A DNA stretch of 64,000 nucleotides from Advenella faeciporci (GTDB lineage Bacteria; Pseudomonadota; Gammaproteobacteria; Burkholderiales; Burkholderiaceae_B): positions 1-64,000 of the forward strand of contig NZ_BMYS01000014.1 of the NCBI RefSeq assembly GCF_014652395.1, in the 5' to 3' direction. Made by a program: the position numbers and the translations under genes. The stretch's first letter is position 1. Each line of letters opens with the position of its first letter. Under the pieces are notes generated by a model that saw only the letters and a program-made list of their open reading frames with translations, did not search any database and had not been told where the DNA came from. This document shows, piece after piece, positions 7,595-18,717 of the stretch.

Positions 7595-8491
7595 TTAGTT
7601 GTCTTTGTTGGTAACAGCGGAAGAGGTGGAGCGCTTGACATGCAGCCATAAGGCACGCCTTGCATCGGCACGCAAGACCCGGAACCTCAGGTTTTCGTGG
7701 TCATGCGTGTCTCCACGTTGGGGGATATGATCCAGTTCTGCCGCCAGCCAGCCGCCAATGGTGTCATATTCATCTTCGGGAATATGGCTGTTGATGGTTT
7801 GGTTGAAGTCGCTGATATCGGTGATGGCCATGACCCGCCAGGCATTTTCCGACTCGGGGAAAATGGTCTGTTCGGCGTCTTCATCGTATTCGTCTTCAAT
7901 ATCGCCCACAATTTGCTCAAGGACATCTTCCATGGTGATAAGGCCGGTAATGCTGCCGTATTCATCGATGGCGATGGCAAGATGATTGCGGTTTTCCTTG
8001 AAGTCGCGCAACAGCTGGTTGAGTTTTTTTGTTTCGGGCACAAAGTAGGCAGGCCGGATCAGGTTGCGGATATTAAGGTTGGGTTCGTTGAAAAAACGCA
8101 GCAAGTCTTTGGCCAGCAAAATGCCGATAATGTTGTCACGCTCATTTTCATAAACAGGAAAACGCGAGTGCGCCGTATCAATAATGATGGGCAGGAGTTC
8201 CTGCAGGGATTGTGAGGCATCAAGCATGTCCATGCGTGAGCGGGGCACCATGATGTCGCTGACATTTTTTTCGGTAACCGAAATGGAGCCCAGGATCATC
8301 GTGTAGGAGTCGTCATCAAGTATTTCCCTGTCATGTGCGGTGCACAGGATTTCCTGGATGTCCTTACGGTCTTCGGGTTCGCTTTGGCCGATAAGGGTTT
8401 TAAAACGCTGCAACAAAGTACGTGCGGCTGATTTTTTGGCTGACTTTGTTTCCGAGTCAGCCTCGCTGGAAGGATATGGGTCTGTTGACAT
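7595..8491 (-). CDS. corC: CorC/HlyC-family CBS-domain protein (YbeX)
   Basis: Protein of 298 residues linked to magnesium/cobalt efflux and, in E. coli, to ribosome and RNA metabolism. It contains a CBS pair (VSDIMVPRSRMDMLD and the segment around GLITMEDVLEQIVGDIEDE) and ends in a CorC_HlyC domain (WRVMAITDISDFNQTI). It has no membrane-spanning DUF21 domain, as expected for the soluble YbeX type. I prefer the ATG at 8491 (MSTDPYPSS), which matches the usual family N-terminus; an in-frame ATG at 8524 would add eleven residues. Neither start has a strong ribosome site. It lies three bases before lnt, so the two are probably cotranscribed. Confidence 0.92.
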   Translation of the reverse strand: MSTDPYPSSEADSETKSAKKSAARTLLQRFKTLIGQSEPEDRKDIQEILCTAHDREILDDDSYTMILGSISVTEKNVSDIMVPRSRMDMLDASQSLQELLPIIIDTAHSRFPVYENERDNIIGILLAKDLLRFFNEPNLNIRNLIRPAYFVPETKKLNQLLRDFKENRNHLAIAIDEYGSITGLITMEDVLEQIVGDIEDEYDEDAEQTIFPESENAWRVMAITDISDFNQTINSHIPEDEYDTIGGWLAAELDHIPQRGDTHDHENLRFRVLRADARRALWLHVKRSTSSAVTNKDN

Positions 8492-8615
8492 CTCTGGACG
8501 TCTAGTTAATGGGAATTCAAGCATAACTCAAAATTATTCAGTTTTGATGAAATTTCGGCTTGTTCATTGAAAATGCCTGAATTTCCCCCTTAAGCGTGCT
8601 TATTTTTGTGGATTA

Positions 8616-9092
8616 TTAACGCTCCAGATAAGGGTTTTCGATATGTAAACGCGTCAGGATGGCAATTTCCATGGCTTCCATGTGTTCGGCCTCATCATTG
8701 CTGATATGGTCGTAGCCCAGGGCGTGAAGGGTGCCGTGCACGACCAGGTGGGCGGCGTGGTTTTTAAGCGGTTTGCCCTGTTCGGCGGCTTCTTTTTCCA
8801 GTACCTCAAGGCACAGGATAATGTCGCCGCGGGCCGTTCCTTCCGGGTCGACACCGTATTCGAAGGTCAGGACGTTGGTGGCGTAATCTTTGTTGCGATA
8901 GCTGGCATTGAGGGAGCGGCCTTCATCGGCGTCTACCAGGCGCAGGGTCAGTTCGGCACGCTGGAACGCATCGGGACAGTCCCGGCTTGCAGCCTGAACC
9001 GCTTTCAGGGCCCAGGCACGCAGCTGCTGACGGGACAGTTCCGGCGCATCAACGGCATATTGAACGGTAAAGCTGAGAACGGGTTCTGGCAT
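8616..9092 (-). CDS. ybeY: endoribonuclease YbeY
   Basis: Metal-dependent RNase that acts in 16S rRNA 3'-end maturation and ribosome quality control. It has 158 residues, the normal length. The zinc motif HxxxHxxxxxH is at His119, His123 and His129 ([11 protein letters not shown]). The family signature [18 protein letters not shown] lies at about residues 62-79. Start ATG at 9092; 21 bases separate it from the ybeZ stop. In E. coli YbeY works with YbeZ, and the two genes are adjacent here as well. Confidence 0.97.
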   Translation of the reverse strand: MPEPVLSFTVQYAVDAPELSRQQLRAWALKAVQAASRDCPDAFQRAELTLRLVDADEGRSLNASYRNKDYATNVLTFEYGVDPEGTARGDIILCLEVLEKEAAEQGKPLKNHAAHLVVHGTLHALGYDHISNDEAEHMEAMEIAILTRLHIENPYLER

Positions 9093-9113
9093 GATGGTTT
9101 AACGGTAAGAAGA

Positions 9114-10142
9114 TTAACGGGAAGTGTGGCTGGAGACCGCCTCTGACTCATCGTAGGCATCGATGATGCGAGCCACCAGTGGATGACGGACCACATCTTT
9201 ACTGGAGAAACGTGAAAAAGCAATGCCTTCGACCGACTGCAAAACCTGCAGGGCATGAGACAGACCGCTTTTTTGCCCTTTGGGCAGGTCAACCTGTGAC
9301 GGGTCACCGGTAATAATGGCCTTGCTGCCAAAACCAATGCGGGTCAGGAACATTTTCATCTGTTCCGGAGTGGTGTTCTGGGCTTCATCAAGGATGACAA
9401 AGGCATGGTTCAGGGTGCGGCCACGCATATAGGCCAGCGGTGCGATTTCAATCGTTTGCTTTTCGAACAGGCGCTGTACTTTTTCAAAGCCCATCAGGTC
9501 GTAAAGCGCGTCATATAAAGGGCGAAGGTATGGATCCACCTTCTGGGCCAGGTCGCCGGGCAGAAAACCCAGGCGTTCGCCAGCCTCTACCGCTGGACGC
9601 GTCAGAATGATGCGTTGTACGTTTTCACGCTCCAGGGCATCAATGGCGCAGGCCACGGCCAGCCAGGTCTTGCCCGTGCCGGCCGGGCCTGTGCCAAAGG
9701 TAATGTCATTGCGCAGGACATTATTCAGGTACTGGCGCTGGCTGGGCGTTCTGGGGCGCAGGTCGCTGCGTCGCGTGCGCAGGATGATGGTGTCGCTTTC
9801 ATCGTCCAGTGGTGGCAGATCGTCCTGCTCTGTTGGCTGGCTTGATGAGGCGGGTGTCGCTTTGTTGTGCGGAGAGGCCTTCTGCTCTACCAGGCCCAGC
9901 TGGATATCATCGATGGAGAGGTCTTTGTGGCGGGCCCGCCGATGAAAAATCTCAATGCTGTTGCCCGCCTTCAGGGCCTGCTCGCCTTCCAGGGTAATGC
10001 GGTTGCCATTACGGCCAAGCTTGACCCCCCAGGCCTGGGCGATTTGCCGCAGGTTTTCATCGAGGGGGCCACATAGATTGGCCAACTGCATATTGTCGCC
10101 ATCAAGGGTGATGATAACCGGCTGGTTGCGTTTGACGGCCAT
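9114..10142 (-). CDS. ybeZ: PhoH-like ATPase YbeZ
   Basis: A 342-residue PhoH-family ATPase, probably an RNA-associated helicase-like partner of YbeY. An N-terminal KH-like/PhoH-associated region (residues 1-90) leads through a charged, low-complexity linker to the ATPase domain. Walker A is GPAGTGKT (152-159), Walker B is FVILDEAQNTTPEQMKMFLT, and a GDPSQVDLP sensor follows. The start codon overlaps the miaB stop by one base (TAATG), which implies coupled translation. Phosphate-starvation control, implied by the family name, is not supported by any site I can see. Confidence 0.95.
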   Translation of the reverse strand: MAVKRNQPVIITLDGDNMQLANLCGPLDENLRQIAQAWGVKLGRNGNRITLEGEQALKAGNSIEIFHRRARHKDLSIDDIQLGLVEQKASPHNKATPASSSQPTEQDDLPPLDDESDTIILRTRRSDLRPRTPSQRQYLNNVLRNDITFGTGPAGTGKTWLAVACAIDALERENVQRIILTRPAVEAGERLGFLPGDLAQKVDPYLRPLYDALYDLMGFEKVQRLFEKQTIEIAPLAYMRGRTLNHAFVILDEAQNTTPEQMKMFLTRIGFGSKAIITGDPSQVDLPKGQKSGLSHALQVLQSVEGIAFSRFSSKDVVRHPLVARIIDAYDESEAVSSHTSR

Positions 10143-11569
10143 TAGCTAACCTGCTCGCTGGTTACCACCTCGCCACGCAGTGAATTGGTGTAGACATCGG
10201 TAATGCGTACATTGACGATTTGGCCAATGAGGCGTTTGGGTGCGGAAAAATTGACGATCCGGTTGTTTTCGGTACGTCCGGTCAGCTCGTCTTTGTCGCG
10301 GCGTGATTCGCCTTCGACCAGCACGGGCTGAATCGTGTTGAGCATGGCATGGCTGATGGCCTTGGCCTGTTTGTTGATTTGGGCCTGCAAGCGTTGCAGG
10401 CGCTTGAGCTTGACCTCGTAAGGGGTGTCATCATGCAGGTCGGCGGCCGGCGTGCCGGGACGACGCGAATAGATGAAAGAAAATGAAGTGTCAAAATTGA
10501 CGTCTTCGATCAGCTTCATGGTGGTTTCGAAGTCGGCATCGGTTTCACCGGGAAAGCCAACGATGAAGTCGGAGGACAGCGTCAAACCGGGACGTGCTGC
10601 ATACAGTTTGCGGGCAATGGCCTTGAATTCAAGCCCGGTATAACCGCGCTTCATGGCGGCCAGGATGCGGTCGCTGCCGGTCTGGATGGGCAGGTGCAGG
10701 AAAGGCACCAGCTTGGGCAGGGCGCCGTGCGCTTCAATCAAGCGGTTGGTCATTTCCTTGGGATGGGACGTGGTATAGCGGATGCGTTCAATGCCCGGGA
10801 TTTCATGGACATATTCAAGCAACATGGCGAAGTCGGCGATTTCACCGCTGTCTCCCATGGTGCCACGGTAGGCATTGACGTTCTGGCCCAGCAGATTGAC
10901 TTCTTTAACCCCTTGGTCTGCCAGGTCGGCCACTTCCTGCAAGACGTCTTCAAACGGACGGGAAATTTCTTCGCCACGGGTATAGGGAACCACGCAAAAA
11001 CTGCAGTATTTGCTACAGCCTTCCATAATGGAAACGAATGCCGACGGACCATCAACGCGGGCAGGTGGCAAGGCGTCGAATTTTTCAATTTCGGGGAAGC
11101 TGATATCGACTTGCGAGCGGCCGGTTTCCTGCCTTTTATTGATCAGGTCTGGCAGGCGGTGCAGGGTCTGGGGGCCGAAAACGACGTCAACGTAGGGGGC
11201 ACGGCGAATGATGGTGGCCCCTTCCTGACTGGCCACGCAACCGCCGACACCAATGACCAGGTTTGGTTTTTTCTGTTTGAGCTGATTGGCGCGTCCGAGG
11301 TCTGAAAAGACCTTTTCCTGGGCTTTTTCACGGATTGAACAGGTGTTGAACAGGATGACATCGGCATCTTCCGGATCGTTGGTCAGCTCCAGGCCCTGGT
11401 TTTCACGCAGTACATCAGCCATTTTGTCAGAGTCATATTCATTCATCTGGCAGCCGAAAGTCTTGATGTAAAGCTTGCGGATGCTGCCATCGGGGGCGGC
11501 CAGGGAAGACAGGGGAGATTCAACCGCTTCAGGATTAAAGCCGGGACGTTTGAGGTTTGTTTCTTGCAT
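10142..11569 (-). CDS. miaB: tRNA-2-methylthio-N6-dimethylallyladenosine synthase
   Basis: Radical-SAM methylthiotransferase that adds a 2-methylthio group to i6A37 in tRNAs. It has 475 residues. The N-terminal UPF0004 domain carries the three auxiliary-cluster cysteines ([27 protein letters not shown]). The radical-SAM triad is CSKYCSFC, and the C-terminal TRAM domain ends near [18 protein letters not shown] start at ATG 11569 ([10 protein letters not shown]); the longer frame to 11605 adds a non-conserved tail. First gene of the block ending in lnt. Confidence 0.97.
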   Translation of the reverse strand: MQETNLKRPGFNPEAVESPLSSLAAPDGSIRKLYIKTFGCQMNEYDSDKMADVLRENQGLELTNDPEDADVILFNTCSIREKAQEKVFSDLGRANQLKQKKPNLVIGVGGCVASQEGATIIRRAPYVDVVFGPQTLHRLPDLINKRQETGRSQVDISFPEIEKFDALPPARVDGPSAFVSIMEGCSKYCSFCVVPYTRGEEISRPFEDVLQEVADLADQGVKEVNLLGQNVNAYRGTMGDSGEIADFAMLLEYVHEIPGIERIRYTTSHPKEMTNRLIEAHGALPKLVPFLHLPIQTGSDRILAAMKRGYTGLEFKAIARKLYAARPGLTLSSDFIVGFPGETDADFETTMKLIEDVNFDTSFSFIYSRRPGTPAADLHDDTPYEVKLKRLQRLQAQINKQAKAISHAMLNTIQPVLVEGESRRDKDELTGRTENNRIVNFSAPKRLIGQIVNVRITDVYTNSLRGEVVTSEQVS

Positions 11570-11684
11570 AATCGAATACCGGTGCGGGTTTAAGCCCGGG
11601 GGCAAAAAAGGAAAAGCAGATTGTACTCTTATTGTCGCTCTTTTTTCTATCTGTTTGTTTTTACATTGAAAAATGTCCCAAATT

Positions 11685-11730
11685 AAATTACCCCCAAAAA
11701 CCGGTGATATCCGGGCGTTGGGGGTAATTT
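11685..11730 (-). terminator. stem-loop after secF, probable terminator
   Basis: Thirteen-base perfect arms, AAATTACCCCCAA (11685-11697) and TTGGGGGTAATTT (11718-11730), lie between the secF stop and the miaB start on the minus strand. The following T tract is weak (TAATTTGGG), so termination efficiency is uncertain. Confidence 0.55.
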
Positions 11731-11771
11731 CAATGGCAAGGGTTTATAAGTCGTTTACCTTGTGGCGTGCA

Positions 11772-12713
11772 TCAGCCTTCCATGATTTCGGCGGCAGGGT
11801 CTTCTTTTTTGGGTGCTTTCACCATGTCTTCACGTTTGACACCCAGCCACATGGCAAGGGAGGCCGCCACGAAAACCGATGAATAAATGCCAAACCAGAT
11901 ACCGATGGTTAAGGCCAGCGAAAAATAATGCAGGGTGGGACCTCCAAAAAAGAACATGGACAACACCATCATCTGGGTAGAACCGTGAGTAATAATGGTA
12001 CGGGAGATGGTTTGGGTAATGGAGCTGTCAATGACTTCGCGAACCGAAGTTTTGCGCTGTTTGCGGAAGTTTTCACGGATCCGGTCCATGATAACCACCG
12101 ATTCGTTGACCGAGTAGCCAAGGACAGCGAGCACGCCGGCCAGTACGGGTAAAGAGAACTCCCATTGGAAAAAGGCAAAAAAGCCCAGAATAATCACCAC
12201 GTCGTGCAGGTTGGCAATCATGCCGGCAATGGCGAATTTCCATTCAAAGCGGAAACCCAGATACACAATAATACCCAGGACCACAAAGAAAAACGCTTTC
12301 AGGCCATTGCTGAACAGTTCGCCACCTACCTGTGGGCCAACAAATTCAACCCGGCGCAGTTCGGCACTGGGGTCTGCCTGTTGCAAAATCTGCATGACCT
12401 TTTCGCTTTGCTCGGCCGACGAGACGCCCTCCTGAACGGGCAGGCGAATCATGACGTCTTGCGAGGTGCCAAAATTCTGTACCTGGAAGTCGGTATAACC
12501 CAGGGAGGTCACTGATTTACGGATGGAGTCCAGTTCGGCGGGCTGCTGGTAATTGACTTCCATGACGGTTCCACCTGTAAATTCAATCGAAAGGTGAAAA
12601 CCGCGGGTAACGATGAAAAATACCGCCAGTATGAAAGTAATGGCACTGATCGCGTTAAGGATTGGTGCATACTTCATGAACGGTATGGTTTTACGGATTC
12701 TGAATAATTCCAT
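11772..12713 (-). CDS. secF: protein translocase subunit SecF
   Basis: Inner-membrane component of the SecDF complex, which uses the proton-motive force to help pull proteins out of SecYEG on the periplasmic side. It has 313 residues: an N-terminal membrane helix (about 16-36), a periplasmic domain with FTGGTVMEVNY, then five C-terminal helices with the family stretch LGYSVNESVVIMDRIREN. The gene follows secD by 78 bases on the same strand. Length and topology are normal for a stand-alone SecF, so SecD and SecF are not fused here. Confidence 0.97.
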   Translation of the reverse strand: MELFRIRKTIPFMKYAPILNAISAITFILAVFFIVTRGFHLSIEFTGGTVMEVNYQQPAELDSIRKSVTSLGYTDFQVQNFGTSQDVMIRLPVQEGVSSAEQSEKVMQILQQADPSAELRRVEFVGPQVGGELFSNGLKAFFFVVLGIIVYLGFRFEWKFAIAGMIANLHDVVIILGFFAFFQWEFSLPVLAGVLAVLGYSVNESVVIMDRIRENFRKQRKTSVREVIDSSITQTISRTIITHGSTQMMVLSMFFFGGPTLHYFSLALTIGIWFGIYSSVFVAASLAMWLGVKREDMVKAPKKEDPAAEIMEG

Positions 12714-12791
12714 TTTAATTCCTGGTACCCGAACCGCCAGGGTTCAGGTACATTGTTTTCGTGTTAAACCTTGCTTGTGGATGAAAGCGTT

Positions 12792-14666
12792 TTATTTCTC
12801 TGCATCCGGTTTCCAGACAGTACCGATAGCCAGGGTTTTGAGCTTTTTACGACCGCCATACCAAAGGTTGACCAGTGCACGGACACCCACTACGGACGAG
12901 AACATGGAGGTCAGGATGCCAAGGGTATGCACGACGGCAAACCCACGGATGGGGCCACTGCCAAACGCCAGCAATGCCAGTCCAACAATCAGGGAGGTCA
13001 GGTTTGAGTCAAGAATGGTTCCCCACGCCTTGTCAAAACCGGTATTGATGGCCTGTTGCGGCGAGGCACCGCCACGCAGTTCCTCCCGTATCCGTTCGTT
13101 GATCAGCACGTTCGCGTCAATCGCCATACCAAGGGTAAGGGCCAGCGCCGCAATACCTGGCAGGGTAAGCGTGGCCTGCAGCATGGAGAGCAGTGCCAGC
13201 AGCAGCAAGACGTTGAAGATCAGGCCCAGGGAGGAGAAAATACCAAAGAGGTGATAGTAAATAATCATGAACACGGCAATCATGATGAAGCCGTACAGGG
13301 TGGAATCAAACCCTTTCTTGATGTTTTCCGCACCCAGGCTTGGGCCAATCGTGCGTTCCTCGATAATGCTCATGGGCGCGGCCAATGAGCCGGCACGAAG
13401 CAACAGGGATACGTCGGCCGCCTGCTGGGCAGTCATGCTGCCTGAAATCTCAACTTGTCCGTTGGGGATTTCACTGCGGATAACCGGTGCGGTAACGACT
13501 TGTCCGCGGTTGTTTTCAAACAGGATAATGGCCAGTCGTTTGCCAATGTTGTCGCGGGTGGTGTCGCGAAAAATGCGGGCACCTTTGTTGTCCAGGGTCA
13601 GGTTAACGGTGGGTTCCTGGGTTTGCTGGTTACGGCCGGCCTGGGCGTTTTCCAGGTTTTCACCAGTTAGCAGGACCTGGCGGCGCACCAGAATGGGGCG
13701 GCCGTCGCTGTCCTTGAAAGACTCCAGTCCGAATGGCACCGTGCCACTGGCCAGGGCAGACATGGCTGCGGGTGAGTCGTCGACCATACGCAGTTGCAGG
13801 GTGGCGGTACGGCCAAGAATTTCCTTGGCCTTGGCGACATCCTGAATGCCGGGCAATTGAACAACGATACGGTCGTTGCCCTGCTGCTGGATAACCGGCT
13901 CGGCAACGCCCAATTCATTGATGCGGTTATGCAGGGTAAGAATGTTTTGTTTGAGGGCGGTTTGTTCTACCCGGGCGATTTCGCTTGGGCTGATTTGTCC
14001 TGTCAGGATGAATTTGCCGTTATCGGCAGATTCGGTAAAGGTCAGTTCATTGATACGGTTACGGAACGCGGCAATGGCTTTGTTGCGGTCGGTATCGGAG
14101 GCAAAGGTGGACACAACGGTGGAGCCTACCTTGTTGACGGACTCGACGTCAACTTTCTGGTCGCGAAGAATGCTGCGGATGTCGGTGGTCAGCGTGTCAT
14201 AGCGCGATTCCAGTGCGCCTTTCATGTCGACCTGCAGCAGGAAGTGAACGCCACCGCGCAAGTCAAGACCCAGGTACATGGGGTTTGCGCCCAGGCTGGT
14301 CAGCCAGTCGGGAGATCCGGACAGCAAGTTCAGGGCAACCGTATAGTCGGGCTCTTGTGTATTGGTATTCAGGCTGCTCTCAAGGATGTCTTTGGCCTTA
14401 AGTTGGTTATCGGTGGAAGCGAAGCGGATGCGGATGGTGCCCACCGGACCATTTTGCTGAAAATAGGAGCCCGTATAAGGAATGTTGTTTTGTTTAAGGA
14501 TGCTGTCAACGCGGCTTAACAGCTGTTGATCGACCTTGAGTGTAACGTTTGCGCTAGAAACCTGGACAGCAGGCGATTCCCCGAAAAAGTTCGGGATGGT
14601 GTAAACGATACCGATTACCAATGCAACCAGTACCATTAGGTATTTCCAGAGAGGATAGCGGTTCAT
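12792..14666 (-). CDS. secD: protein translocase subunit SecD
   Basis: Partner of SecF, 624 residues. An N-terminal helix (MVLVALVIGIVYTIPNFFGE region) is followed by a large periplasmic part with LGLDLRGGVHFLLQVD (about 131-146) and five C-terminal helices with the proton-relay stretch LTLGMAIDANVLINERIREE. ATG start at 14666. It lies downstream of yajC, but a hairpin with a T-rich tail sits between them (14692-14723), so secD expression may be partly uncoupled from yajC. Confidence 0.97.
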   Translation of the reverse strand: MNRYPLWKYLMVLVALVIGIVYTIPNFFGESPAVQVSSANVTLKVDQQLLSRVDSILKQNNIPYTGSYFQQNGPVGTIRIRFASTDNQLKAKDILESSLNTNTQEPDYTVALNLLSGSPDWLTSLGANPMYLGLDLRGGVHFLLQVDMKGALESRYDTLTTDIRSILRDQKVDVESVNKVGSTVVSTFASDTDRNKAIAAFRNRINELTFTESADNGKFILTGQISPSEIARVEQTALKQNILTLHNRINELGVAEPVIQQQGNDRIVVQLPGIQDVAKAKEILGRTATLQLRMVDDSPAAMSALASGTVPFGLESFKDSDGRPILVRRQVLLTGENLENAQAGRNQQTQEPTVNLTLDNKGARIFRDTTRDNIGKRLAIILFENNRGQVVTAPVIRSEIPNGQVEISGSMTAQQAADVSLLLRAGSLAAPMSIIEERTIGPSLGAENIKKGFDSTLYGFIMIAVFMIIYYHLFGIFSSLGLIFNVLLLLALLSMLQATLTLPGIAALALTLGMAIDANVLINERIREELRGGASPQQAINTGFDKAWGTILDSNLTSLIVGLALLAFGSGPIRGFAVVHTLGILTSMFSSVVGVRALVNLWYGGRKKLKTLAIGTVWKPDAEK

Positions 14667-14691
14667 GCCGTAGCCGTATAAATATGTGGAT

Positions 14692-14723
14692 TAAAAAAAG
14701 AAAGCCCTTAAAAAATTAAGGGC
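14692..14723 (-). terminator. hairpin between yajC and secD
   Basis: GCCCTTAA (14704-14711) pairs with TTAAGGGC (14716-14723). On the minus strand it is followed by TTTCTTTTTTT, a good intrinsic terminator layout inside the yajC-secD-secF unit. Confidence 0.65.
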
Positions 14724-14732
14724 AGGGCAGCC

Positions 14733-15080
14733 TTACAGTGATTTGATGGTGCCTTTGGGCAGGATATTGGTAACGGCTCCGCGCTGTAGCAGGACTTCAA
14801 CGGGTTTTTCGGCCAGTTCGGATACTTCGATGGTAATGTAGTTGTCGGTTACTTTGCTGACTTTACCCAGCAGGCCACCTGATGTAATGACTTCATCGCC
14901 TTTGGCCAGTGCTTCGACCATGGCTTTATGTTCTTTCTGGCGTTTCATTTGTGGACGGATCATCATGAAATAAAGCACCACAAACATGAGGATGATTGGC
15001 AGAAAACTTGCCAATCCACCCGCTGCGCCCTCGGGGGCGGCTTGAGCAATAATGAGTTGTGATAAATCTGTTGCCAGCAT
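14733..15080 (-). CDS. yajC: Sec translocon accessory subunit YajC
   Basis: Small single-span membrane protein of 115 residues that associates with SecDF. One hydrophobic helix (LASFLPIILMFVVLYFMMI, about residues 22-40) precedes the conserved RPQMKRQKEHKAMVEAL stretch and a cytoplasmic GDEVITSGGLLGKV domain. Start ATG at 15080 has GGAG six bases upstream. A longer in-frame reading to 15185 would run into tgt and is not supported. Order tgt-yajC-secD-secF is widely conserved in proteobacteria. Confidence 0.95.
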   Translation of the reverse strand: MLATDLSQLIIAQAAPEGAAGGLASFLPIILMFVVLYFMMIRPQMKRQKEHKAMVEALAKGDEVITSGGLLGKVSKVTDNYITIEVSELAEKPVEVLLQRGAVTNILPKGTIKSL

Positions 15081-15132
15081 GGGGGACTCCAAAAAAATAA
15101 TTATATTAACGGGATATTGTAGCGGAACTTGA

Positions 15133-16278
<1,146 letters not shown>

Positions 16279-16321
16279 TCAATATAAATGATTTTTATCG
16301 GGGAGCTGGGCTGCCTTGCAT

Positions 16322-17380
16322 TCAGGCGCGTGGCGCTATGAACATGGCGTCACCATAGCTGAAAAAACGGTATTGCTGTTTGATGGCGTGTTGATAGGCC
16401 TGGCGCATGGTATCAAGGCCACACAGTGCTGAAACCAGCATAAGCAGGGTGGACTGGGGCAGGTGGAAATTGGTAAGGAGCCCGTCTATGACCTGGAATT
16501 CGTAGCCAGGGGTAATAAACAGGCGGGTGTCGGCCGAATGGGCACGCGGACATTTTGGTCCGGCAAGACCGCCTTGATGAGCGGCCGATTCCAGTGCACG
16601 CACGCTGGTGGTGCCTACGGCAATCACGCGCCCGCCGTTGGCCCGGGTTTGTAAAATGGCCTCTACGGTTTCTTGTCCAACGGTATACCATTCGGCATGC
16701 ATGGTGTGGTCTTTTAATTGTTCAACCCGCACGGGCTGAAAGGTGCCTGCACCCACATGCAGGGTTACAAAGGTACAGTCAATACCTGCGGCTTTTATTT
16801 TCTGCAACAGCGCATCGTCAAAATGCAGGCCGGCGGTTGGGGCGGCAACGGCACCGGGTTCCCGGGCATACACGGTTTGATACCGCTGCTCATCGGACGA
16901 GTCGGCCTCGTGCTGGATATAGGGTGGCAAGGGAGTCGCGCCGTATTGATCCAGCAGGTCCAGGACATTTTTTGGAAAACGAAGGTCAAACAATTCACCT
17001 TCGCGTCCAAGTACCTCTGCCTCAAAAGCGTTTTCAAAGACCAGTCGGGTACCTGCCTTCGGTGATTTACTGGATTTAAGATGTGCCAGGGCACGGGTGG
17101 GCTCGGTTATGCGTTCGATCAGGGCTTCGATTTTTCCACCGCTTTGCTTTTGTCCATGCAGGCGTGCCTTGATGACCTTGGTGTTGTTAAAAACAAGCAG
17201 GTCGTTGGGTTTTAGCAGATTCACGATATCGGGGAAGGCAAGGTCGTGGAACCGGTCTTGCGGATCGATGTGCAACAGGCGGCTTTGTCCGCGGGATGCA
17301 GGGGGTGTCTGGGCGATAAGCGCTTGTGGCAACTCATAATTGAAGTCGGCAACAGTTAGCGTATTGTTGATCTGATACAT
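16322..17380 (-). CDS. queA: S-adenosylmethionine:tRNA ribosyltransferase-isomerase
   Basis: Converts tRNA-bound preQ1 to epoxyqueuosine using the ribosyl moiety of SAM. It has 352 residues. Recognisable stretches are FNYELPQALIAQTP near the N-terminus, LLVFNNTKVIKARL, PTAGLHFDDALLQKI, and TNFHLPQSTLLMLVSALCG near the C-terminus. Start ATG at 17380. First gene of the minus-strand queA-tgt-yajC-secD-secF series. The 190-base gap to the plus-strand upp gene must hold both divergent promoters, but I could not pick convincing boxes. Confidence 0.97.
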   Translation of the reverse strand: MYQINNTLTVADFNYELPQALIAQTPPASRGQSRLLHIDPQDRFHDLAFPDIVNLLKPNDLLVFNNTKVIKARLHGQKQSGGKIEALIERITEPTRALAHLKSSKSPKAGTRLVFENAFEAEVLGREGELFDLRFPKNVLDLLDQYGATPLPPYIQHEADSSDEQRYQTVYAREPGAVAAPTAGLHFDDALLQKIKAAGIDCTFVTLHVGAGTFQPVRVEQLKDHTMHAEWYTVGQETVEAILQTRANGGRVIAVGTTSVRALESAAHQGGLAGPKCPRAHSADTRLFITPGYEFQVIDGLLTNFHLPQSTLLMLVSALCGLDTMRQAYQHAIKQQYRFFSYGDAMFIAPRA

Positions 17381-17570
17381 GAAAACAGCAAAGGTAATTG
17401 GAAAAATATCGAAGGGCGTATTATCATTTCGGCATGGTTAATGCTGGGCAAGGGGTTATTATAAAGCGAGTTTAACCCTGCGCCATTGAAATGAATGGCT
17501 CAGGAAAGTTATGCCCTTTTTCAGCACTGGCAGACTGAATATATTGTATTGTGAATCCATCGGAGAAATT

Positions 17571-18206
17571 ATGGCCATCCACGAGATCCGGCACCCCCTT
17601 ATCAGACATAAACTGGGCATTATGCGCAGTGCAGATCTGAGTACAAAAAGTTTTCGCGAATTGGCCCAGGAAATTTCAGCGCTGCTTACTTATGAGGCCA
17701 CTAAAGACTTCCCACTTGAAAACACCACCATCAAGGGGTGGTGTGGTAATGTTGTCGTAGAGAAAATTGCGGGCAAGAAAGTAACCGTTGTGCCCATCCT
17801 GCGTGCCGGTATTGGCATGCTGGAAGGTGTTCTTTCGCTGGTTCCGGGCGCCAAGGTCAGCGCTGTTGGCATTGCCCGCAATGAGGAAACCCTCGAGGCC
17901 GCAACCTACCTGAAAAAACTGGTGGATGACCTGGACCAGCGGATTGCCCTGATTATCGACCCGATGCTGGCGACCGGCGGTTCCATGGTTGCCACCATTG
18001 ACATGTTAAAAGCGGCCGGTTGCCGCGAGATTCGCGCGCTGGTTCTGGTGGCGGCACCGGTGGGCATTGAAAAAGTGCTCAGCATTCATCCTGATGTGGA
18101 AATTTACACCGCCTCGGTGGATGAAGGCCTGAATGAAAATGGTTATATCATTCCCGGACTGGGTGATGCCGGTGACCGGATTTTCGGCACCCGGCAAAAA
18201 GATTAA
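17571..18206 (+). CDS. upp: uracil phosphoribosyltransferase
   Basis: Pyrimidine-salvage enzyme that joins uracil and PRPP to give UMP. It has 211 residues. The N-terminal [12 protein letters not shown] and the PRPP loop [12 protein letters not shown] are typical, and the uracil-binding tail [10 protein letters not shown] is intact. I start at ATG 17571, which has GGAG upstream and begins [10 protein letters not shown]; a longer frame to 17511 is unlikely. It appears to be monocistronic. No terminator with a clear T tract follows. Confidence 0.97.
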   Translation: MAIHEIRHPLIRHKLGIMRSADLSTKSFRELAQEISALLTYEATKDFPLENTTIKGWCGNVVVEKIAGKKVTVVPILRAGIGMLEGVLSLVPGAKVSAVGIARNEETLEAATYLKKLVDDLDQRIALIIDPMLATGGSMVATIDMLKAAGCREIRALVLVAAPVGIEKVLSIHPDVEIYTASVDEGLNENGYIIPGLGDAGDRIFGTRQKD

Positions 18207-18378
18207 GGAAAACCCCGCCAGTTCCTGTTTTTGTTACGCGGCCGTTACAGTATTGTCTTGTATTTTCAAACAAGATAAAGAAGAAACAAGTCGTCATGTT
18301 TTTTTGTTTTTTCTATATTGTAGTTGCCAAAAATCATATATGATGTTCTGAAGCCCGTTAACTTTTTGGAGAAAGCAA

Positions 18379-18696
18379 ATGGCCATACGAAAAAGTCTGG
18401 AGCAAACCGAAGAGCAATTGCTGGAAAGCCTGCGCAAAAGTGTTGAAGAGGCGGAAGCATTGCTGAAAGAAGCCGCAGGTGCCGGTGAAGAAAAAGCGCA
18501 TGAATTAAGGGCAAGGGCAATGGGTGCCATTCACAGGGCAACCGACAGTTTCAAGGAAACCCAGGAAAAAGCGATTGCCCAAAGCAAGGAAGCCGTACGG
18601 GTGACCGATGAGTACGTTCATGAAAACCCATGGCGCTCAATTGGCATGGTGGGCCTGGCAGGCTTGTTGTTGGGCGTTATTATTGGTCGTCGTTAA
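18379..18696 (+). CDS. DUF883-family (ElaB/YqjD-like) membrane-anchored protein
   Basis: A 105-residue protein. The long charged N-terminal part is rich in Glu, Ala and Lys and likely helical or coiled coil. A conserved VHENPWRSIG motif (about 80-89) leads into a C-terminal hydrophobic anchor with GLAGLLLGVIIGRR. This is the layout of E. coli ElaB/YqjD, inner-membrane proteins that bind ribosomes in stationary phase. GGAG lies eight bases upstream of the ATG. It heads a three-gene set equivalent to yqjD-yqjE-yqjK. The ribosome-binding role is taken from E. coli and not shown here. Confidence 0.9.
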   Translation: MAIRKSLEQTEEQLLESLRKSVEEAEALLKEAAGAGEEKAHELRARAMGAIHRATDSFKETQEKAIAQSKEAVRVTDEYVHENPWRSIGMVGLAGLLLGVIIGRR

Positions 18697-18717
18697 GTAT
18701 TAAAGGGTACCGCCTTT

